A stretch of 64,000 nt of DNA from Desulfocarbo indianensis (lineage in GTDB: Bacteria > Desulfobacterota > Desulfarculia > Desulfarculales > Desulfarculaceae). Under the pieces are notes generated by a model, which saw only the letters and a list, made by a program, of their open reading frames with translations, was not told where the DNA came from and made no database searches. This document shows, one piece after another, positions 60,881-64,000 of the stretch (position 1 is the first letter of the stretch; every line of letters begins with the position of its first letter). The translations under genes were made by a program, and so were the position numbers. Where the stretch lies: contig LBMP01000004.1 of NCBI GenBank assembly GCA_001184205.1, positions 261,755 through 325,754 on the forward strand, given 5' to 3'.

Positions 60881-62479
60881 ATGCCCAACCATAAAACCGA
60901 GACTTGCCTTGATAATCCCGCCGGCAGGCCATCCTCCGAGTCGGAAAGCGGCGGCGGCGGGCAAGATCACTGGTACCGGGGATTCGTGGAGACCCTCATC
61001 GATCCCGCGGCCATGTATTCGGCCCAGGGCGAGCTTCTCTTCATCAACCAGGCCTTCAGCCAATGCTTTGGCTGGAGCTTCCAGGACCTGACCCAAGACA
61101 AGGCCGAATTCATACCCGAGAGCGAGGAAGCCGCCGCGCGGCGTCACCTGGAGGAGGCGCTGGCCGGCGGGGCCGAGCGGCCCCTGCCCACCCGGCGGCT
61201 CACCAAAAGCGGCGAAAGCCGGGAAATCCTTTGGGGCGTGTCCCTGTGTCATGGCCAGGACGGCCAAGCCATGGGGCATCTGGAGGTGTTCCGCGACGTG
61301 ACCGGGGAGGAGCGCGGCCGGAAACGGCTGGGCGTTCTCTTGGACATTTCCACCAGGTTGCCCGGCCTGGCCTCCCTGGACGAGGTTCTGGCCTATCTGG
61401 CGGAAGTGATAAAGGATCACCTGGAAGCGGAAAGCTCTTCGGTGATGCTGGTGGACCGCATCCGGGGGGAGATTTTCTTCCGCCTGGTGCGCCCCCCCAG
61501 CCAGGAGATGGAACAGCGTTTCGAGGAAGTCCGTTTCCCCATGGATCAAGGCGTGGCCGGCTACGTGGTGACCACCGGCCAGGCTTTGTTCGTGCCGGAT
61601 TTGAGCAAAGACCAGCGTTTTTACAGCAAAGTTGATGAGAAAACCGGTTTCGTTTCCCGCAATTTGGTGTACGCGCCCCTGCGGGTGGGCGACGAGGTAA
61701 CCGGCGTGCTGGGCGCGCTGAACAAGAAGTCGGGCTGCTTCAGCCAGGACGACGTGGATTTCATGGTCATGCTGGCCCACACCGTGACCCTCAGCGTGGA
61801 GAACGCCAGGATAATGGAGGCCCGGCGAAAGGCCGAGCGGGCGCTCCGGGAATCGCTCAACGACAAGGAAGCCCTGCTGCAGGAGATACATCACCGGGTC
61901 AAGAACAACATGCAGGTGATCGCCAGCATGTTGGGCATCCAGAAGATGAAAATCACCGACCCCCTGGCCAGGCGCGCCTTCAGCCAGAGCCAGGACCGGA
62001 TTCGGGCCATGGCCATGGTCCATGAAAGCGTTTACCAATCCGGCGCGTTTTCCAAGATACAGTTCAGCGAATACGTGCGCACCTTGTGCAACGGGCTCTA
62101 CCGCTCCTATTGCTCTTCGCCGCGCAAGGTCAAGATGGTGGTGCAGGTGGAAGACGCCCTCATCGGCCTGGAGCAGGCGGTTCCCCTGGGCCTGGTGCTC
62201 AATGAGCTGGTCACCAACGCCTTCAAGCACGCCTTTCCCGACGACGCCGGCGGCGAAGTGCGGGTGGAGGGCCAGGCCGGGCCCGACGGCCTATTGGATC
62301 TGCTGGTGGGCGATGATGGCGTGGGCCTGTCCGCCGGCTTTGACTTGGGCTCGGCCTCCGGCCTTTTCATGGTGCGCGGGCTGGTGGAAAGGCAATTGAA
62401 AGGCTCGCTGGAATTGACGGCCCAGGCAGATGGCAAGGGCACCAAGGCCTTGGTCCGCTTCGCCAGGAGGCAGGGTTGA
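60881..62479 (+). CDS. PAS-GAF sensor histidine kinase (HisKA_2 type)
   Basis: The 532-residue cytoplasmic kinase has a PAS domain (about 25-150), a GAF domain (about 155-300) and a HisKA_2 dimerisation/phosphorylation helix, LLQEIHHRVKNNMQVIASML (20 residues), with the phospho-His in IHHRVKNN. An ATPase domain follows with NELVTNAFKHAFP and DDGVGL. The start could also be the GTG at 60809. The response regulator 84 bases downstream is its likely partner. Confidence 0.9.
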   Translation: MPNHKTETCLDNPAGRPSSESESGGGGQDHWYRGFVETLIDPAAMYSAQGELLFINQAFSQCFGWSFQDLTQDKAEFIPESEEAAARRHLEEALAGGAERPLPTRRLTKSGESREILWGVSLCHGQDGQAMGHLEVFRDVTGEERGRKRLGVLLDISTRLPGLASLDEVLAYLAEVIKDHLEAESSSVMLVDRIRGEIFFRLVRPPSQEMEQRFEEVRFPMDQGVAGYVVTTGQALFVPDLSKDQRFYSKVDEKTGFVSRNLVYAPLRVGDEVTGVLGALNKKSGCFSQDDVDFMVMLAHTVTLSVENARIMEARRKAERALRESLNDKEALLQEIHHRVKNNMQVIASMLGIQKMKITDPLARRAFSQSQDRIRAMAMVHESVYQSGAFSKIQFSEYVRTLCNGLYRSYCSSPRKVKMVVQVEDALIGLEQAVPLGLVLNELVTNAFKHAFPDDAGGEVRVEGQAGPDGLLDLLVGDDGVGLSAGFDLGSASGLFMVRGLVERQLKGSLELTAQADGKGTKALVRFARRQG

Positions 62480-62563
62480 TGCACGAGTTTCCGTGAGATC
62501 GCGCCGGGTCCGCCTTGCGTATGCGCTTGGGTGATCTGGGGGCAGCAAAGACCTGGAGGCATT

Positions 62564-63196
62564 GTGAGGGAACAACCAGCGCGCGTCATGATCGTTGAAG
62601 ACGAGTTCCTCATTTCCCAGGAACTGCAGGCCAGGCTGGAATCGCTGGGCTATGATGTGATAGCCGTGGCCGACAGCGCCGAGGAAGCCGTGGAAAGGGC
62701 TCGCATCGACAAGCCCCAGGTCGCGCTCATGGACATCCGCCTGCAGGGCGAAATGAGCGGCATCGAGGCGGCGGCGATTCTGCACCAGGAATTGGGCATC
62801 CCCTGCATCTTCGTCACCGCCCACGCCGGGGACGAAATACTGGACGAGGCCGCCCGCACCGAGCATTCGGGCTATCTCATCAAGCCTTACCGCGACAAGG
62901 AACTGCAGGCGGCCCTGGAGGCGGCGCTATACAAGGCCAAGGCGGAGCGGGAACGCCGCCAGGTGCTGGACAGCCTGCGCAAATCCCTGGAAGATGGCAA
63001 ACGCCTCACGGGCATATTGGCCATCTGTTCGGAGTGCAAGCGAATCCGCAACGAGGAGGGCGTCTGGCAAGACATCGAACGCTATGTGCGCGAGCATTCC
63101 CAAGCCACCTTTTCCCATAGCCTCTGCCCGGTTTGCGTGAAAAAGCTCTATCCCGATCTTTGGGAAAAGCTCAGGCGGGAGGGCTTGCTGGAATAA
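62564..63196 (+). CDS. response regulator with C-terminal zinc ribbon
   Basis: It has 210 residues. The receiver (about 8-125) has VMIVEDEF, phospho-acceptor Asp in VALMDIRL, TAH and IKPYR. The C-terminal region has CSECKRIRNEEGVWQDIERY cut to CSECKRIRNEEG, and CPVC, a four-Cys module often seen at the end of Desulfobacterota sensor proteins. The start is GTG at 62564 with GGAGG four bases upstream; an upstream GTG at 62531 is less likely. Confidence 0.88.
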   Translation: MREQPARVMIVEDEFLISQELQARLESLGYDVIAVADSAEEAVERARIDKPQVALMDIRLQGEMSGIEAAAILHQELGIPCIFVTAHAGDEILDEAARTEHSGYLIKPYRDKELQAALEAALYKAKAERERRQVLDSLRKSLEDGKRLTGILAICSECKRIRNEEGVWQDIERYVREHSQATFSHSLCPVCVKKLYPDLWEKLRREGLLE

Positions 63197-63636
63197 TCCC
63201 CGGCAAAGGCGGCAAGGTCCCCGGCGGAACGCCGCGCGGATTTTCAGCCGAGGGGCTCCGGCGGAGCGCCGGCCAGACCCGGCAACACCCAGAGGCACAG
63301 CCTGCGCACGGCGCGGTCCGCCAGGCGCAGGGAGCCCGCGCCCATGCCCATGAGCTTGGCCGCGATCAACGACCCCGGCCCACCAGGCACATCCTGGCCC
63401 GGCGCAGGGCCAGTTGTCTTTAGTACCCAATGGAGTCCAAGGCGATTTGCCAGGCATAGGTCATCAGTTCCCGGTCGCGCAACCGGCTGGACATGGCCGC
63501 TCTGCCTGGTAGGCCCGCGCTTGCATTGAACCCGGCGCGACTTATTATATTAAAAGAGTATGCTATGCTTCGCGCCGCGGGATCAGGTATATCGGCGCGG
63601 CAAACCAACCGCCGGGGACCAGGGAGGTTAGACCGC
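63197..63636. other. 440-base region without a convincing gene
   Basis: A minus-strand frame near 63250-63420 reads like a protein end (GSLIAAKLMGMGAGSL then ADRAVRRLCL) before a stop, but no start and no continuous upstream frame exists. It may be a decayed gene. Otherwise I see nothing but the region before the ThiS-like gene. Confidence 0.35.
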
Positions 63637-63861
63637 ATGGAAGTAAGGCTCAAGATTTCTCCCACCTACCGCCTGCCTAATTTGACCGACGCCTCGGTGC
63701 CCATTCGCATGGGCGACACGGTGAAGGACGTCATGGAGAAGGTGGGCCTCAACCTGATGAGCGCCCGCGTGTATGTGGTGAGCGGTTTCATGGTGGGCAA
63801 GGAGCACGAGCTTAAAAACGGCGACGAGGTAATCGTGCTGCCCTACGTGGGCGGCGGCTAG
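63637..63861 (+). CDS. ThiS/MoaD-like ubiquitin-fold protein ending in GGG
   Basis: The 74-residue beta-grasp protein has the C-terminal VLPYVGGG. ThiS and MoaD end in GG, which is adenylated and thiocarboxylated as a sulfur donor; here an extra Gly ends the chain. The start at 63637 follows GGGAGG. Candidate pathways are thiamine, molybdopterin, tungsten cofactor or another sulfur transfer. No E1-like partner is in the window. Confidence 0.8.
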   Translation: MEVRLKISPTYRLPNLTDASVPIRMGDTVKDVMEKVGLNLMSARVYVVSGFMVGKEHELKNGDEVIVLPYVGGG

Positions 63862-63896
63862 GCTCCGGGGCAACGCGCCACGCCCCCAAAAACACA

Positions 63897-63935
63897 GGCG
63901 TCCCCGCCTCTTAGGAGGATGGGACGCCCGTTTTG
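63897..63935 (+). terminator. intrinsic terminator after the ThiS/MoaD-like gene
   Basis: GGCGTCCC (63897-63904) and GGGACGCC (63921-63928) enclose an inner CCTC/GAGG stem, followed by CGTTTTG. Confidence 0.7.
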
Positions 63936-64000
63936 TATGGGGCGGAGGGCGGCGGCAGGGCCATGACATCCGGCGGATGCCGGGGCGGGCATCTATATGT

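Noticed and set aside
63250-63420. minus-strand gene fragment (GSLIAAKLMGMGAGSL)
   Set aside because: No start codon with a ribosome-binding site, and upstream frames are broken. It was noted only as a possible relic.

Overview
The window is GC-rich, densely packed chromosomal DNA with strong G/C bias at third codon positions. The gene content (NtrC-type and stand-alone response regulators, a ThiD-ThiN fusion, short-form ThiC, a BirA-regulated biotin operon, Mla lipid-transport genes, YqeC) suggests an anaerobic Desulfobacterota (deltaproteobacterium). A Desulfarculales-like organism is my guess, not a result. I see no rRNA, no complete tRNA, no CRISPR array and no recognisable insertion sequence.

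Left part (1-7.3 kb, almost all minus strand). A DASS-type anion transporter lies between two intact receiver proteins. Next comes a sigma-54 activator whose receiver has Ala where the phosphorylated Asp should be, and a good sigma-54 promoter sits between the activator and one of the receivers. Upstream of the activator, in the same direction, is a compact peptide-modification locus: a 20-residue Cys-rich precursor (7081-7143), an 8-Cys small protein, a radical SAM/SPASM enzyme with a PqqD-like N-terminus, and a cupin with a natural poly-His tail. This looks like a small RiPP system and is one of the two best candidates for something undescribed.

7.3-28 kb. A UPF0104-type membrane protein, an outer-membrane barrel, an SDR epimerase and a secreted alpha/beta hydrolase lead into an exopolysaccharide-type cluster. 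That cluster holds asparagine synthase, a pseudo-receiver TPR protein, an acyltransferase, a second radical SAM enzyme, five glycosyltransferases (one GT2, four GT4), a DUF457 protein and a Wzx-like flippase. TrkA/TrkH potassium uptake follows.

28-38.5 kb. The biotin operon bioB-bioA-bioF-bioD (minus strand) has a BirA palindrome in front. It is followed by an O-methyltransferase, BirA itself, a mannosyl-3-phosphoglycerate phosphatase, and thiC plus thiD-thiN under a TPP riboswitch with a hairpin that can hide the ribosome-binding site.

38.5-45 kb. MlaE, MlaF and MlaD-like lipid transport (the MlaD has a beta-rich C-terminal extension), a universal stress protein, YqeC, a small lipoprotein and a DEAD-box helicase.

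45-58 kb. An AraC-type regulator precedes an operon of a membrane-anchored vWA protein, a two-helix membrane protein, a 1227-residue tubulin/FtsZ-like GTPase with many C-terminal zinc ribbons, and three helical proteins of unknown function. Two strikingly AT-rich genes (53.3-55.5 kb) follow, one with an OmpA-like C-terminus, and look acquired. This is the second major candidate system. From 55.5 kb a strong promoter starts a TPR/beta-barrel protein, a FecR protein with PPGQDK repeats and a CHASE2-adenylate cyclase.

60-64 kb. A PAS-GAF histidine kinase of the HisKA_2 type, a response regulator with a C-terminal zinc ribbon, a 440-base stretch without a convincing gene, and a ThiS/MoaD-like protein ending in GGG.
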